From an uncultured Bacteriovoracaceae bacterium (lineage in GTDB: Bacteria > Bdellovibrionota > Bacteriovoracia > Bacteriovoracales > Bacteriovoracaceae), in assembly GCA_937923325.1 (NCBI GenBank), contig CAKZUQ010000038.1, forward strand, positions 1 to 64,000: a stretch of DNA of 64,000 bases, read 5' to 3'. A model generated the notes under the pieces. It was given only the letters and a program-made list of their open reading frames with translations, did not search any database and was not told the origin of the DNA. The translations under genes and the position numbers were made by a program. Shown in pieces: positions 33,747-44,300 of this stretch. Positions within the stretch are counted from its first letter, which is position 1, and every line of letters starts with the position of its first letter.

Positions 33747-34220
33747 TTATTTTTTAATATCGATTACAATTCTACCTGGGTTTTCCAAGTAAAAGATATC
33801 ATAACTAACTTTCTGCGATACGTTTAATTCTATTGAGAGGAGATCTTTATCTATATTAAAGAAGTCTACACTATCAATATACTTTACATTTTTAATGGTA
33901 TTTATTTTTTTTGATAAACTTGTATTAAAAAGATCTAAGTATAACTTACTTTTATCCTTAGAAATGTGTCCATAAACTTTAGGAGGTTCAATTTCTGAAA
34001 AATCAAGAACTAATCTTTCAAAACCTCGAGCTTCTACATAGGAGTTTCTAATACTTATTAATTGTGCTGTACTTCTTCTTTTCTCAGAATGAAAAATTCC
34101 TTGATCAAAATAAATGGCCCTTTTATCAGAAGTAATTTTCCAAATCCTTTGCTTTGATAAATTTTGAGAGAATGCACATAGAGTTGTCACAAGAGTTAAT
34201 AATCCTAATATCTTTTTCAT
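33747..34220 (-). CDS. Exported AMIN-domain-like protein
   Basis: 157 residues with a signal peptide (1-18, CAFS). The rest resembles a single AMIN domain, the beta-rich periplasmic domain of PilQ and AmiC: ARGFERLVLDFSE, GHISKDKSKLYLDLFN and a terminal ENPGRIVIDIKK. AMIN domains target cell-wall or envelope sites. It lies just upstream of lon, an odd pairing. Its own sigma-70-like promoter is visible. Confidence 0.7.
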   Translation of the reverse strand: MKKILGLLTLVTTLCAFSQNLSKQRIWKITSDKRAIYFDQGIFHSEKRRSTAQLISIRNSYVEARGFERLVLDFSEIEPPKVYGHISKDKSKLYLDLFNTSLSKKINTIKNVKYIDSVDFFNIDKDLLSIELNVSQKVSYDIFYLENPGRIVIDIKK

Positions 34221-34249
34221 ACTTATCCTTAAGTGTTGATAACAAATTA

Positions 34250-34278
34250 ATTTTATATAAAAAGATTGATTTCTTCAA
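34250..34278 (-). promoter_or_regulatory. Sigma-70-like promoter of the AMIN-like gene and lon
   Basis: The minus strand reads TTGAAG, a 17-base spacer, then TAAAAT, about 30 bases before the ATG of the AMIN-like gene. No heat-shock sigma-32 consensus is evident. Confidence 0.6.
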
Positions 34279-34289
34279 AGGATAAGTGC

Positions 34290-34901
34290 TCAAAACTTTG
34301 TTTTTCTAAGAATAAAAGGGATTAATGTTAACAAAGCAAAAAAGCTTAATATCCACCCTTCAGACAACTTACTTACCTCGACCTCTGTACCAAGATCTAC
34401 AGATGCAATTCTACGCGAATTTTGTTTTACAAGTTTAACTTGATCTCTTTCAAATTTAGTTATACTTCGAGTCGTTATCGTAAGGTCTAAGTTTTTCCTA
34501 ATATAATCTAATGTATTATTTAGACCAATTTGACCAACCATTGGTTTATCTGAATTATAATCCCTAATTATAAAATCATACTCTCCCATAGTCTTAATTT
34601 CATAAACTTGCCTTTCAGGGCTTGTAACTACAAACTGATCACTGTCTTTAACTTCATTTAGAGAAAATAAATATTTTTTAAACTTTATAAGTTCTTTTTG
34701 TGACTTCAATTTAATGAAATTTGTTTTTTTATGAGTCTTTGAAGCCCATTTATCTAGCTTGATCAGATATGTATCTTCATCTTTACTAACAACTTCGCCT
34801 AATACGATTAGCTTAGCATCTTTCAAATCTTTATTTATTGCTACAAGCTCAGCACTAAACATCGAGAAAGAAAAAACTAATAAAAACAAACACTTAAACA
34901 T
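34290..34901 (-). CDS. Single-pass envelope protein of unknown function under a sigma-28-type promoter
   Basis: 203 residues with a signal peptide (1-17) and a predicted periplasmic domain. A C-terminal membrane helix (about 182-197) is followed by a short basic end (RKTKF), giving a type I topology resembling tail-sorted surface proteins. The periplasmic part has many charged residues and a beta-rich pattern (YLIKLDKWASK, FVVTSPERQVYEIK, YDFIIRDYNS). No family is recognised. An almost perfect FliA promoter 25-51 bases upstream suggests it is expressed with the flagellar genes. Confidence 0.75.
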   Translation of the reverse strand: MFKCLFLLVFSFSMFSAELVAINKDLKDAKLIVLGEVVSKDEDTYLIKLDKWASKTHKKTNFIKLKSQKELIKFKKYLFSLNEVKDSDQFVVTSPERQVYEIKTMGEYDFIIRDYNSDKPMVGQIGLNNTLDYIRKNLDLTITTRSITKFERDQVKLVKQNSRRIASVDLGTEVEVSKLSEGWILSFFALLTLIPFILRKTKF

Positions 34902-34925
34902 ACAACCCCTTCTATTTCAAAGGGC

Positions 34926-34952
34926 TTATCGGTAGCCGACCAAAACACTTTA
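34926..34952 (-). promoter_or_regulatory. Sigma-28 (FliA) promoter of the orphan envelope gene
   Basis: The minus strand reads TAAAGTGT, an 11-base spacer, then ACCGATAA: 7 of 8 at each element with ideal spacing. The start would fall near 34918, about 17 bases before the ATG, with GAAGGGG as Shine-Dalgarno. Confidence 0.8.
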
Positions 34953-34965
34953 GTATTATTTTTGA

Positions 34966-37545
34966 CTAAAAATCAATAGAATATGAACTAGCGGCTTTTA
35001 ATAAATTAGATTGATCAATTACGACAACAGTATTTATGATTGATAGCTTTTGTAAAAATAATGCTAATTTGTACTGCTCTATATCTGAAAGTCCAAATGA
35101 GATATTTTCAAAGACTATTAAGTTATTTTCAATTTTTGAAGTTAACTTCGATAACAAATAGATTCGCTGCTTTTCTCCGCCAGATAAACTTTGAATTGTT
35201 CTATCAAGAGAAAGATAGTCTAAATTCAAAAGTTTCATAAATTCCCAGATTTTCTTAAACTTAGGAGTTAAATTAATATCCTCAATTATTTCATTTAAAG
35301 GAGAACTGATACATTGGTAATAACTTCTCTTACCGTCACTTAAGTTAGCATATAGAGGTTTAATCTTCATACCATTACAATCTTCACAAGTTAAAACAAC
35401 ATCTTCTAAAAACTGCATTTCGACAATATTTACACCTCTTCCTTGACAAGCAGGACACTGCCCTAGAACAGAATTGGATGACATATGTCCATCCTTGAGT
35501 CCCATAGAGTTTGCGACCTTTGTTTTTAAGAAATGCTTTCTTAGCATTCCAACTAAACCAGTTAGACTTCCAATAGTTGAACGGCTTGAATATCTATTTA
35601 AATTTGAATCAATAACAATAACATCTTCAAAATTTTCTGGAATATCAATACTTTTAAATGTACCTGCAATTACTTTAGATTCATATTTATTAATTCTTTT
35701 TAACGCTTCTACACACAGAGTATTTACAATACTAGATGTTTTACCACTCCCAGATGAACCTGTAACACAAGTGAATTCATTATAAGGAATTTTGAAAGAT
35801 TTGAAATTTTTACTGTACAAATTCGGTGCAACTACGCTTACCCACTTTCTTTTATTTTTTGTTATTTTTTGTGGTTCCAATATGAATTTTTTATTTTCTT
35901 GGAGCTTTTTCTTGCCTGTAAATACAACCTCTCCACCAAACTTTCCAGCTCCAGGACCCATCTCTACAACATAATCACTCTTATTTATTAAATACTTATT
36001 ATGCTCAATTAAAATCACTGTATTTTTTTGATCAATTAATTTTTTAAATCCTTTAAAAAGCATCTCACACTCTTTAGTATCTAATCCCAAACTTGGCTCA
36101 TCAAAAATGAATAGGCCACCAGTTCCCTCATAAGATAAGTACTTCAATAAAAGTAATCTTTGATACTCTCCAGAAGATAAACTTTTTGCTTTTCTATTAA
36201 TTTCAAGATGCCCTAATCCAATTGACTCAGCTAATTTTAAAGACGTTAAAATCTTATCTAGCATCTGTTTATAAAGTTTGTCTGGTATTGTAGGAATTGA
36301 CTGCAACTTCTTTAGTAAATTTGAAATAGAGTCTTTCCAAATCTCTTTATAAAAAAGATCTGTGCTCTCTCCTACTGTAAAATTATGTGCTAATTCGTTT
36401 ATTCTAGAACCTTCACATTTTTGACAGGTTATTTCTTTTTGGATTCCCCTAATATAAATTCTTACGGGTGCTTTATATTTCTTTCTTTCTAGGTATTTAA
36501 AAAAACTATTCAGTCCAACCCAGCTACCATCTCCTTCATGAAGAGCATTAAAAAAATTCGAGTCCATATCTCTTACTTTCTTACTTAATGAGATCTTGTT
36601 TCTTTTTACATACTTCAAGAAGTGCTCTTTATGACTAGAAAACCGATTAGACTCTATCATCTTGATCGCACCATTAGAGATACTTTCCTCCATATTAATG
36701 TATTTCTCTCTATCGTAAATTAGCTTATTACCGAAGCCATTACATTCAGAACAAGCTCCAAGTGCATTGTATGGAGAGAAATAATATGGTGTTAATTTAA
36801 TGCCTTCACTATATTCACACTTAGGACACTTTAACTTTTTCGAGTACTCCAATTTTAGCTTAGCTAAGTTTGACTTCTTTATAAGTGTTAATTGAATTGG
36901 TTTATTTAAATAATTTTTTAACTTTTCTTCAAGCTTACCTAGACTTTTCCACTTAAATCGAAATATCTCCCACATTTCGTGTGCCTCATCAAAATCTTCA
37001 ATCTTCTTTGAACGAACAGACTTTATAGATCTACTAGGGAACGGTAGATTTCTAAAATACTCAATAAAATCATCTTTTGTTATAAACAGGTGAAAAACTT
37101 CATTTTCATCGACTTCACTATCCTTAAATAGATTTAAAAGATAAGCATCAAAATTAGACTTCTCTAACTCAATATTGTGCCTAGGACAAAAGTGCTTGGA
37201 ATAAGTTGAATAAAGTGTCTGCAATTCACTTGTTATGTGCATGATATCAGCAGCATTAGACCTTGTTCCGCTCACAGGATTAATTTGTGGAAGTCCAAAA
37301 ACAGGGAGTACCGGCTCTATTTGGTCAATATCAACAGGCGACGGCCTATCAGAAAAGAACTTTAAATATGTTGGAAATGAGTTTAAAAACCTTCTTTTAG
37401 ACTCATTAAAAAGTGTATGGAAAGCTAGAGAGGTTTTCCCAGACCCAGAAGGACCAATAAAAGAAGTTATTTTATTAATGGGAATGTCTAGAGTTACATC
37501 TTTTAGATTGTTAACTCTAGCACCTTTCATACTAATGCTTTTCAT
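34966..37545 (-). CDS. UvrA-like ABC ATPase with degenerate second nucleotide site
   Basis: 859 residues, shorter than canonical UvrA (about 940). The tandem ABC layout is kept. NBD1 is complete: Walker A GPSGSGKT 31-38, zinc Cys 240/243 and 265/268, signature LSSGEYQR 456-463, Walker B FIFDEP 479-484, H-loop EH 514-515. NBD2 keeps Walker A (GSSGSGKT 596-603), zinc knuckle Cys 697/700 and 720/723, and signature LSGGEKQR 787-794. However, the Walker B region reads LIVFEN (809-814) without the usual DE, and the H-loop position reads DQS (844-846) without His. The region after Walker A1 (50-110) also diverges from UvrA. It is therefore a paralogue, not the main excision-repair subunit. Roles such as a DNA-damage accessory or ribosome/drug-protection function are open. 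The start lies just past the rpsI terminator. Confidence 0.85.
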   Translation of the reverse strand: MKSISMKGARVNNLKDVTLDIPINKITSFIGPSGSGKTSLAFHTLFNESKRRFLNSFPTYLKFFSDRPSPVDIDQIEPVLPVFGLPQINPVSGTRSNAADIMHITSELQTLYSTYSKHFCPRHNIELEKSNFDAYLLNLFKDSEVDENEVFHLFITKDDFIEYFRNLPFPSRSIKSVRSKKIEDFDEAHEMWEIFRFKWKSLGKLEEKLKNYLNKPIQLTLIKKSNLAKLKLEYSKKLKCPKCEYSEGIKLTPYYFSPYNALGACSECNGFGNKLIYDREKYINMEESISNGAIKMIESNRFSSHKEHFLKYVKRNKISLSKKVRDMDSNFFNALHEGDGSWVGLNSFFKYLERKKYKAPVRIYIRGIQKEITCQKCEGSRINELAHNFTVGESTDLFYKEIWKDSISNLLKKLQSIPTIPDKLYKQMLDKILTSLKLAESIGLGHLEINRKAKSLSSGEYQRLLLLKYLSYEGTGGLFIFDEPSLGLDTKECEMLFKGFKKLIDQKNTVILIEHNKYLINKSDYVVEMGPGAGKFGGEVVFTGKKKLQENKKFILEPQKITKNKRKWVSVVAPNLYSKNFKSFKIPYNEFTCVTGSSGSGKTSSIVNTLCVEALKRINKYESKVIAGTFKSIDIPENFEDVIVIDSNLNRYSSRSTIGSLTGLVGMLRKHFLKTKVANSMGLKDGHMSSNSVLGQCPACQGRGVNIVEMQFLEDVVLTCEDCNGMKIKPLYANLSDGKRSYYQCISSPLNEIIEDINLTPKFKKIWEFMKLLNLDYLSLDRTIQSLSGGEKQRIYLLSKLTSKIENNLIVFENISFGLSDIEQYKLALFLQKLSIINTVVVIDQSNLLKAASSYSIDF

Positions 37546-37559
37546 TTGATCTCAGTATA

Positions 37560-37585
37560 CAAAAAAGCCCACAATAATTGTGGGC
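37560..37585 (-). terminator. Intrinsic terminator after rpsI
   Basis: On the minus strand, 8-base arms GCCCACAA and TTGTGGGC around TAA are followed by six U. It ends the rplM-rpsI transcript and lies directly ahead of the UvrA-like gene. Confidence 0.9.
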
Positions 37586-37614
37586 CGTATAGATTAATTC
37601 TAATTGAATAGATA

Positions 37615-38022
37615 TTAACGTTTCGAGAATTGGAACGATTTTCTTGCACCTGCAAGTCCGTACTTCTTTCTCTCAACTTTTCTTGCATCTCTAGTTAAGA
37701 ATCCAGCTTTTTTAAGCTCTCCTCTATCACTTGGATTTAATGCAATTAAAGCTCTTGAAATAGCAAGTCTTATTGCTCCAGCTTGACCTGTAATTCCACC
37801 ACCTTTAACGTTGATGTTTAGATCATATGAACCACCATTTTCTAATAATTTAAATGGTTGCTCAACTACGTATCTAGAAGTTGCTTTAGGAAAGTAATCT
37901 ACAAACTCTCTTTTGTTTATAGTAATTTTTCCAGATCCTTTAGAAACATAAACTCTTGCAATAGAAGTCTTTCTTCTACCAACAGAGTGCGTGTCGTAAG
38001 TTTTACCCTTAGCTGCTGCCAT
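37615..38022 (-). CDS. rpsI: 30S ribosomal protein S9
   Basis: A 135-residue S9 with the conserved SVGRRKTSIARV at the start, GGGITGQAGAIRLAISRAL in the middle, and the basic end KKYGLAGARKSFQFSKR whose terminal Lys/Arg reach the P-site tRNA. It is transcribed with rplM (18 bases apart), the universal order. Confidence 0.98.
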   Translation of the reverse strand: MAAAKGKTYDTHSVGRRKTSIARVYVSKGSGKITINKREFVDYFPKATSRYVVEQPFKLLENGGSYDLNINVKGGGITGQAGAIRLAISRALIALNPSDRGELKKAGFLTRDARKVERKKYGLAGARKSFQFSKR

Positions 38023-38040
38023 GATTATATCCTTTTATAC

Positions 38041-38481
38041 TTATTTAATTGTAAATTCTACTGGAGATTGAGCTTCATGAGTATGCTCTTCACCAATAAA
38101 AACTTTAAGTTTAGTTAATTGTTTTCTACCTAAACTTGTTTTAGGTAACATCCCTTTTACAGCATCCATAACAATTAGTTCAGGGTGAACTTCAAGTTGT
38201 TTTTTAGCTGTTCTTGTTTTTAATCCACCGATATGACCTGTGTGCCAGTGATATTTTTTATCAGTCCACTTTTTACCAGTAAATTTAACTTTTTCAGCAT
38301 TTTTGATAACAACGAAGTCACCACACTCTTGGTTTGGTGTAAAGGTTGGCTTATGCTTTCCTCTCAATAAGTTTGCTACTTCAGATGCAAGTCTTCCAAC
38401 TACAACATCTTTCGCGTCAATAACCCACCAATTTCTTTCAATATCCTCTTTTTTTAAAGAGAAAGTCTTTTGCGTATACAT
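38041..38481 (-). CDS. rplM: 50S ribosomal protein L13
   Basis: A 146-residue L13, one of the early-assembling 50S proteins: WWVIDAKDVVVGRLASEVA, GDFVVIKNAEKVKFTGKKW and MLPKTSLGRKQLTKLKVF are diagnostic. AAGGA precedes the ATG. It leads the rplM-rpsI operon from a strong promoter at 38515-38544. Confidence 0.98.
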   Translation of the reverse strand: MYTQKTFSLKKEDIERNWWVIDAKDVVVGRLASEVANLLRGKHKPTFTPNQECGDFVVIKNAEKVKFTGKKWTDKKYHWHTGHIGGLKTRTAKKQLEVHPELIVMDAVKGMLPKTSLGRKQLTKLKVFIGEEHTHEAQSPVEFTIK

Positions 38482-38514
38482 AGTAATTCCTTAAAATATA
38501 AAATTATTTTCGCC

Positions 38515-38544
38515 TTTATAACGGCCCACAATAACTTATGTCAA
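38515..38544 (-). promoter_or_regulatory. Sigma-70 promoter of rplM-rpsI
   Basis: The minus strand reads TTGACA, an 18-base spacer, then TATAAA. The start near 38508 gives a leader of about 27 bases. Confidence 0.85.
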
Positions 38545-38619
38545 TACTTCTTTAGTCTTACAGACACCACTCTGTAAAATGAACCATAAGTTCGGGAAGC
38601 TCAACTTTCTCTTACGGGA

Positions 38620-41397
38620 TTAGAAAAAGCCAATAGACACATGAAGCCGTCCAGGGGACTCTAACTTACCATTAGAGTCTTTTTTTCTCAAGGTTTTTAT
38701 TCCATAATCGAAGTCTAAAGTACCAACAGGAGTTAAATATTTAAAAGTAATGCCATAAGAGGATCTTAATTTATTGGATTTAAATTCGTCGACAAAAACA
38801 CGCCCAGCGTCAAAAAATACTCCAGCAATTAGATTATCACTTATAAAAAATCTTGGCTCAAGTTTTAAATTTACCATAAATACCTTATCTGTTATTACTT
38901 TTTGTGAAATATCGACTCCATCAACAAGCGTATTAATTTCAGCATCGTCATAACCTCTAACCAAGTCCATACCAGAGAGTCTGAATACTTTCACATTCGG
39001 AATGTAACCCGTAGCATTACCAGCATTATCAAATCTATTTTTTGCCAAGTTTTCTTGTAAGCCACCTGCAAGTGAAATTGCAAATGTACCATTTTTAAAA
39101 GGAGCATAAAAAAAGTTTCTTAAAACAAATTTATAATAATCAACTTTGAGGTCATCACTATTTTGAGATTTTAAAGAAGGAGAGGCACGCTCAAAGCTTA
39201 AATTAAAATATGCACCTTTTGTTGGGTTGATTCTGTTATTTCTAAAATCTAAAGTTACAGATGGCGTTATAGAACCAATTTCATACTTCCCTTCCTCTAA
39301 TTCATCTACCGAATTAAATTGAGATACACTCTCTAGCTGCTGTGTAAATGATGCTCTAAACCACTTAGTAAAAGCAGTTGAAAAGGTGTAATTGATTTTT
39401 TGAATATCAGCATCAGTGGAAAAAAAACGATTTCTCAAAGCAGAAACAGAAGTAAAAAAGTTTAATTTTGTATTAAATATTTTATTTTCATTAAAACTCA
39501 ATTCTGTTTCGTACTCTATAAGATTTTCTTCTTCATCTCTTCTGGACTCACTTATAGAATTAAGATCAAATCTATTATTAACTTGGACTTTCAAGCTCGC
39601 AACTCTGTTCATTCCACCAAGATTTGTGTAAGAAACTGTTCCTAAGAACTTTGGACCTAAGTCACTTCTTATACCTGGAGCGAGTTCAACTATACCAAAT
39701 TCCGTTTCTTTTAACTGTACTATCAAATCAACGATACCTTTAGATACACGTATTGGTACGATATTTACATTTGAAAAAATACCAAGGGCCAATAGATTAC
39801 TTTGATACTCTCTAACTTTTCTTCTTGTTACAAGTTCACCCTGTTTAATATTTAAATGCTTTTTCAATAGTTTATCTTTAGTTTTATTATTTCCAAAGTA
39901 TTTAATACTTCTAAAGTGAATCTTTTCACCGAAGGTAATTTCAGCATTTATAGTGACATTTGAATTATCTTTAGAATAACTTACAAAGCTTGAAGAATTT
40001 AAGTTTTCAATTTTAAAATAATAGTAGCCTAAGTTAGATGTCTCTTTTAATAGCTCCTCAATAATTCTTTCGAACTCTAATGGATTAAAGTAAGACCCTT
40101 CTAAATTTTGAAGCTTAGTAAGCGATTGAATACGTTCATTACCAAACTCTGGTATATTTACTTTAGATACTAAAGATCTTTGCCCTTCGACAATCTTAAA
40201 TATAACTTTTCCGGACTCAGAATCTAAAAGTTTCAAAGATGGTTCTCTCAGTTGGACTGATGTAAATCCTTGTTCAACGTATTTTCTTTTAAGTAAATTC
40301 AAAAAAGAACTGTAATATGTAGTATCAGAAAAATTATTTTTTACTTTCTCAGACCCATTTTTTAAAAAAAACTCCCTTAAATCCTCTTCTGAAAAGAAAC
40401 TATTACCTCTAAATGAAATATCTACAATTTGTGTTCGATTTAACTCTTTAAACTTTACTACAGTTTGAACTAAGTTTTCGGCATCCACAAGATCAATAGT
40501 ATCTACCTCAAAATTAGCGTCATAAAAACCTTCATTTCTTAATTTATTTGATACAATTTCTTTAACAGAACTATCTGATAATATACGTTTATATACTCGA
40601 GTAGTATTTTTAAGCTCTTTTAAAATTTGTTGGGAAGTTTTTACCGATACACCATATATTCTAAATGCTTGCCTTTGAGTGTTTTTAACTTGAATTGTCG
40701 CAAAGACCTTCTTTTCCTGAATCTTTACTTTTAAATCAATATCTACAAAATAGTATCCAGCATCAAAAAGTATTTGTTTTAAGTCTTCAGTAGCAGCACT
40801 AAACTCAATCCTTCTATATGGCCGATTAATATATCCAGAGAAAAAAGTAGAGACTTTCTTTTTTAAAGATTTTTCAGGCGTAGTGACTTGAATTTCGACA
40901 ACCTTGGCCAAACCTGACGATTCAATTGAATACTCTAACCTCAAGCCATCTCTACTTAATTTTTTCTTTTCTTCAATACGGATATCTACATAACCCAGAT
41001 TAAAAAAATAATCCTTAAGATAATCTATATTTTTTTTAGCGATATCAGCAGAGAAGAAATCTCCTTCTGTTGCAGGAAGAATTATACCTTCATCATAAGT
41101 TTTATCATTTAACGTTATAGTAATTTGACTAACCAGTGGATTACTTTCGATCACAAAAAATACCTCATTATTTTTTAATTTATATGAAGCAGCCTCAATT
41201 CCATTTTGCCTTGCAATAATTCGCAATAAGTTATCAAGGTAAGATTTAGTGTATCTACTACCTTCTAACTTTTTTAAGATTTCAGGACCTAAACAAGTAG
41301 CTTTATCACTACATTTAATATGTACTTTTTCAATCATAAATTCAGCAATAGCTGAAGATGAAAAAAGACTAATAAGAATAATAATTAAACGACTCAT
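38620..41397 (-). CDS. Omp85-family outer-membrane protein with seven POTRA domains (BamA/TamA-like)
   Basis: 925 residues with a signal peptide (1-18, AIAE). About 550 residues of repeated POTRA units follow, which I divide into seven at roughly 20-90, 91-165, 166-245, 246-325, 326-410, 411-495 and 496-570. Recurring features are F/Y-x-D-A/V motifs such as DAGYYFVDIDLKV and NEGFYDANFEVD. The C-terminal 16-strand barrel contains LVRGYDD, the Omp85 VRGF/Y motif of loop 6, and ends GRLHVSIGFF with the terminal aromatic. BamA has five POTRAs and TamA three. The 4-base overlap with a TamB-like gene upstream suggests a TamA-like partner. However, it could also be the cell's BamA, since POTRA number alone does not decide. 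Confidence 0.88.
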   Translation of the reverse strand: MSRLIIILISLFSSSAIAEFMIEKVHIKCSDKATCLGPEILKKLEGSRYTKSYLDNLLRIIARQNGIEAASYKLKNNEVFFVIESNPLVSQITITLNDKTYDEGIILPATEGDFFSADIAKKNIDYLKDYFFNLGYVDIRIEEKKKLSRDGLRLEYSIESSGLAKVVEIQVTTPEKSLKKKVSTFFSGYINRPYRRIEFSAATEDLKQILFDAGYYFVDIDLKVKIQEKKVFATIQVKNTQRQAFRIYGVSVKTSQQILKELKNTTRVYKRILSDSSVKEIVSNKLRNEGFYDANFEVDTIDLVDAENLVQTVVKFKELNRTQIVDISFRGNSFFSEEDLREFFLKNGSEKVKNNFSDTTYYSSFLNLLKRKYVEQGFTSVQLREPSLKLLDSESGKVIFKIVEGQRSLVSKVNIPEFGNERIQSLTKLQNLEGSYFNPLEFERIIEELLKETSNLGYYYFKIENLNSSSFVSYSKDNSNVTINAEITFGEKIHFRSIKYFGNNKTKDKLLKKHLNIKQGELVTRRKVREYQSNLLALGIFSNVNIVPIRVSKGIVDLIVQLKETEFGIVELAPGIRSDLGPKFLGTVSYTNLGGMNRVASLKVQVNNRFDLNSISESRRDEEENLIEYETELSFNENKIFNTKLNFFTSVSALRNRFFSTDADIQKINYTFSTAFTKWFRASFTQQLESVSQFNSVDELEEGKYEIGSITPSVTLDFRNNRINPTKGAYFNLSFERASPSLKSQNSDDLKVDYYKFVLRNFFYAPFKNGTFAISLAGGLQENLAKNRFDNAGNATGYIPNVKVFRLSGMDLVRGYDDAEINTLVDGVDISQKVITDKVFMVNLKLEPRFFISDNLIAGVFFDAGRVFVDEFKSNKLRSSYGITFKYLTPVGTLDFDYGIKTLRKKDSNGKLESPGRLHVSIGFF

Positions 41398-44300
41398 TTA
41401 AATGTCCACTTCCATCTCACATCGACACCCAAAGAAGAATCATCTCCTTGAGTACTTGTTTCTGTATTTGTTCTGTTCTCATAAACTCCCTCTAAAGATA
41501 CCTTGTCAGAAATCTTGTAGTTTAAGTTCATACGCTGTCTTTGCTGAGAAGAACTTCCAACAGTACTAGAAACTGCTAAATCTACATCTGAATTAATTTC
41601 CTTCTTCAGTTCAATTTTAGTTGCTGATGTAACACTTTGATTACTTGTTCCTGTCGCACTCTTTTGAGACAAATAATTTTCATTCAAACTTGAAATTTCT
41701 GTTCCTAAATTTAATTGAATTCCTAATTCTTTCTTAAGCGTTTCATTTATTTTAAAGCTCTCAAATAGCAATGATCCAATCCCAGCTTGTGTCATCAAGT
41801 TTTTCTGTTCTTCTGAAAGTGACGACGAAGTATTTTCAGTATAGCCAAAAGCTATTAATGACAAAATATCATTTTCTTCTAAGGATGGCTCTGTTCTTAA
41901 ATTCAAATCAAAATTATCAACAGCACCTGTAACTTTTGCAGTCAAGCTATAATCCTCAATTACAGAACTAGCCTCGATATCTAGTTCAGGGTTAGAAATA
42001 GCATTATTTTCTAAAAATGAAATATTTGATTTCAAGATATTATATTCGTTTCCCTTAAAGAATATTTTATTTATTCCAGGAGAGAGATAAAAAGATCCTC
42101 TTGCTTTGGGATTGATCTCGCTTCCAAAAATATTTATTTCACCTAAATAACTCAAATCAGACATGCTATTTTTAACGGAAGCAGGATTTATGAGTTTTAT
42201 ATTGATATCTAGATCTAGTAAATTTTGGCTTTTGTCTATATAAGAATGAGGAAGATATTTAATTTCTTCTTTTAAAATATTCTTATCTGATATCAAGTCA
42301 GTAAACTCATTTACGAGATTAAACCTTTCAATATAAAAATCTGAATTAATTCTGTAGGGAAAGCTATCTCCCTTGATTTGACCCTGGCTTGAAAATATTA
42401 CGTTTGATTTCTCAAAAAGATTAATCCCAGCATTAGTAAATTCAAATTCAAAATCTAATTTAGGAATAAGTTGCTCTATATTAATATCACCAACAAGACT
42501 AAACATACCTGCACCAATTTTTGATCTAAAGCTTTCGATTGAAATTTTTTTATTATCAGCATCAATTTTAAATCCTATATTTTCAAATCTTATTGGATAT
42601 CCAGATGTACTCAATGATAGGTCATCAGCACTTAACTTTAGTTTTTGATTTGAGAGATCTTTCAGATTTGATATCTTATACTTACCATATATAGGTCCAG
42701 TCGCTTTAGATATAACTTTGTTAAAAACTTCAAATATAGATGCATCGACTTTGAAGTCAGTATCAAGATTAAAGGTTTTATAGAAAGCTCCAGTTGCTTT
42801 ACTTATAAAATAGAAATTTTGCCCTCGAATGTAAAAAGACCATTTTTTTATAATATCATTTAAAATTTTAATTTCTTCAAAATCCGGTCTTTCATACTTT
42901 AAATTTATCAAATCCTTATGTAATTCAAATCTTTTCACATTTAGCTTAGCATTTTGAAATTTAAATTTTTTTATTTTGTAATTGGCCTCTCCCTCAGAGT
43001 ATAACAAACCTTTTATATTTGTATTTTCCAGATCTACAAGCCTATTGGTTCCAATAACTTCATTAATATCATCTATTGTTGTCTTAAAGTTCAAATACGA
43101 CTCTTTACTATCATCTAAGTAATTTTTAGAGTTTAAGTTTATTTTACCTCCAAGTAGATTTAATTGAATTCCTATTATCTTTTCATTTAAAGTTAATTCA
43201 ATATGAGAGTCCCCAATACTTTTATCAGGAATTATCGAATCTACAATATCTAAGCTTGTAGAAAATGAAGTTAATTCATTTTTATAAACTCCCATTAATT
43301 CACCTGATAATTTACCATTTATTCCCAAAGGAAGCTTACCAACCATAGTAAGTTCCTCTATAGCAATTAGAGATGGATAAAATGAGAAATTAGAAGTTTC
43401 ACTCTTCATTGAATAAGAAAACTCTCCCTTTACACTACCTTTTGCTTTCTTAGCATAGATATTACTTATCAAGATATTTTGATCCTTAATTAATAAATTT
43501 GCTTCAATTGAATCAACACTCTCATCTATAATCAAATTATTCTTACCTTTAATTTTTCCTTTTAGTATAATTAGCTTTGGATCTGCTTTTCCTGAAATCT
43601 TATATTCTGCACTCCAATTTCCCTCAACTGTATTTCCCGAAAGATAATCCTCTAGATCTAGTGACTCCAAAAATTCTTCATAGATTATATTGCTATGTTT
43701 CACTTGACCTGATATCTCCATATTTTCAAGATTAATTTCAATATATCCATTAGACTTAGTTCTTCCTGCACTGGCTTCGATATCAGAGATAACTATTTTT
43801 CTTTTATTAAAATCTAAATTAAGTTCTGCCTTTACATTTTTCTGTGAATACTCTTCCAGCTTAAAGTTCTTAAAACTCCCTTTTATGTTCATATAAGATA
43901 TTTCTTTATCCATAAAAACATCAATATCAACAAGTCCAGTCCCTTGATAATTCAAACCTGTTATTTTACCAATTTCTTTCAAGTTGATTTTTGCATTTCG
44001 AGTTTTAAACTTCAATCCTTTTCCAAAATCTACAACTCCCTCTACTTCTAATTTAGAGTCATCATTATATATCTTCATGTTCATTTTAAACTGATTTTTA
44101 TAAACACTAAAAATTGCTTGATCAGTAAAGAGTTTTGGTACATTTAGTATCTTTGAGTCATCGACTATTAAAGATAAATTTTGAAGTTCAGACTTTTGAT
44201 TTATTTTAAAGTGATAATCATTTTTATTTAATATAAACTCTATATCCCCAGTAATTTCTCCATCTAAAACTGATAAGTTTTCTTTCATGATCTTTAAAGC

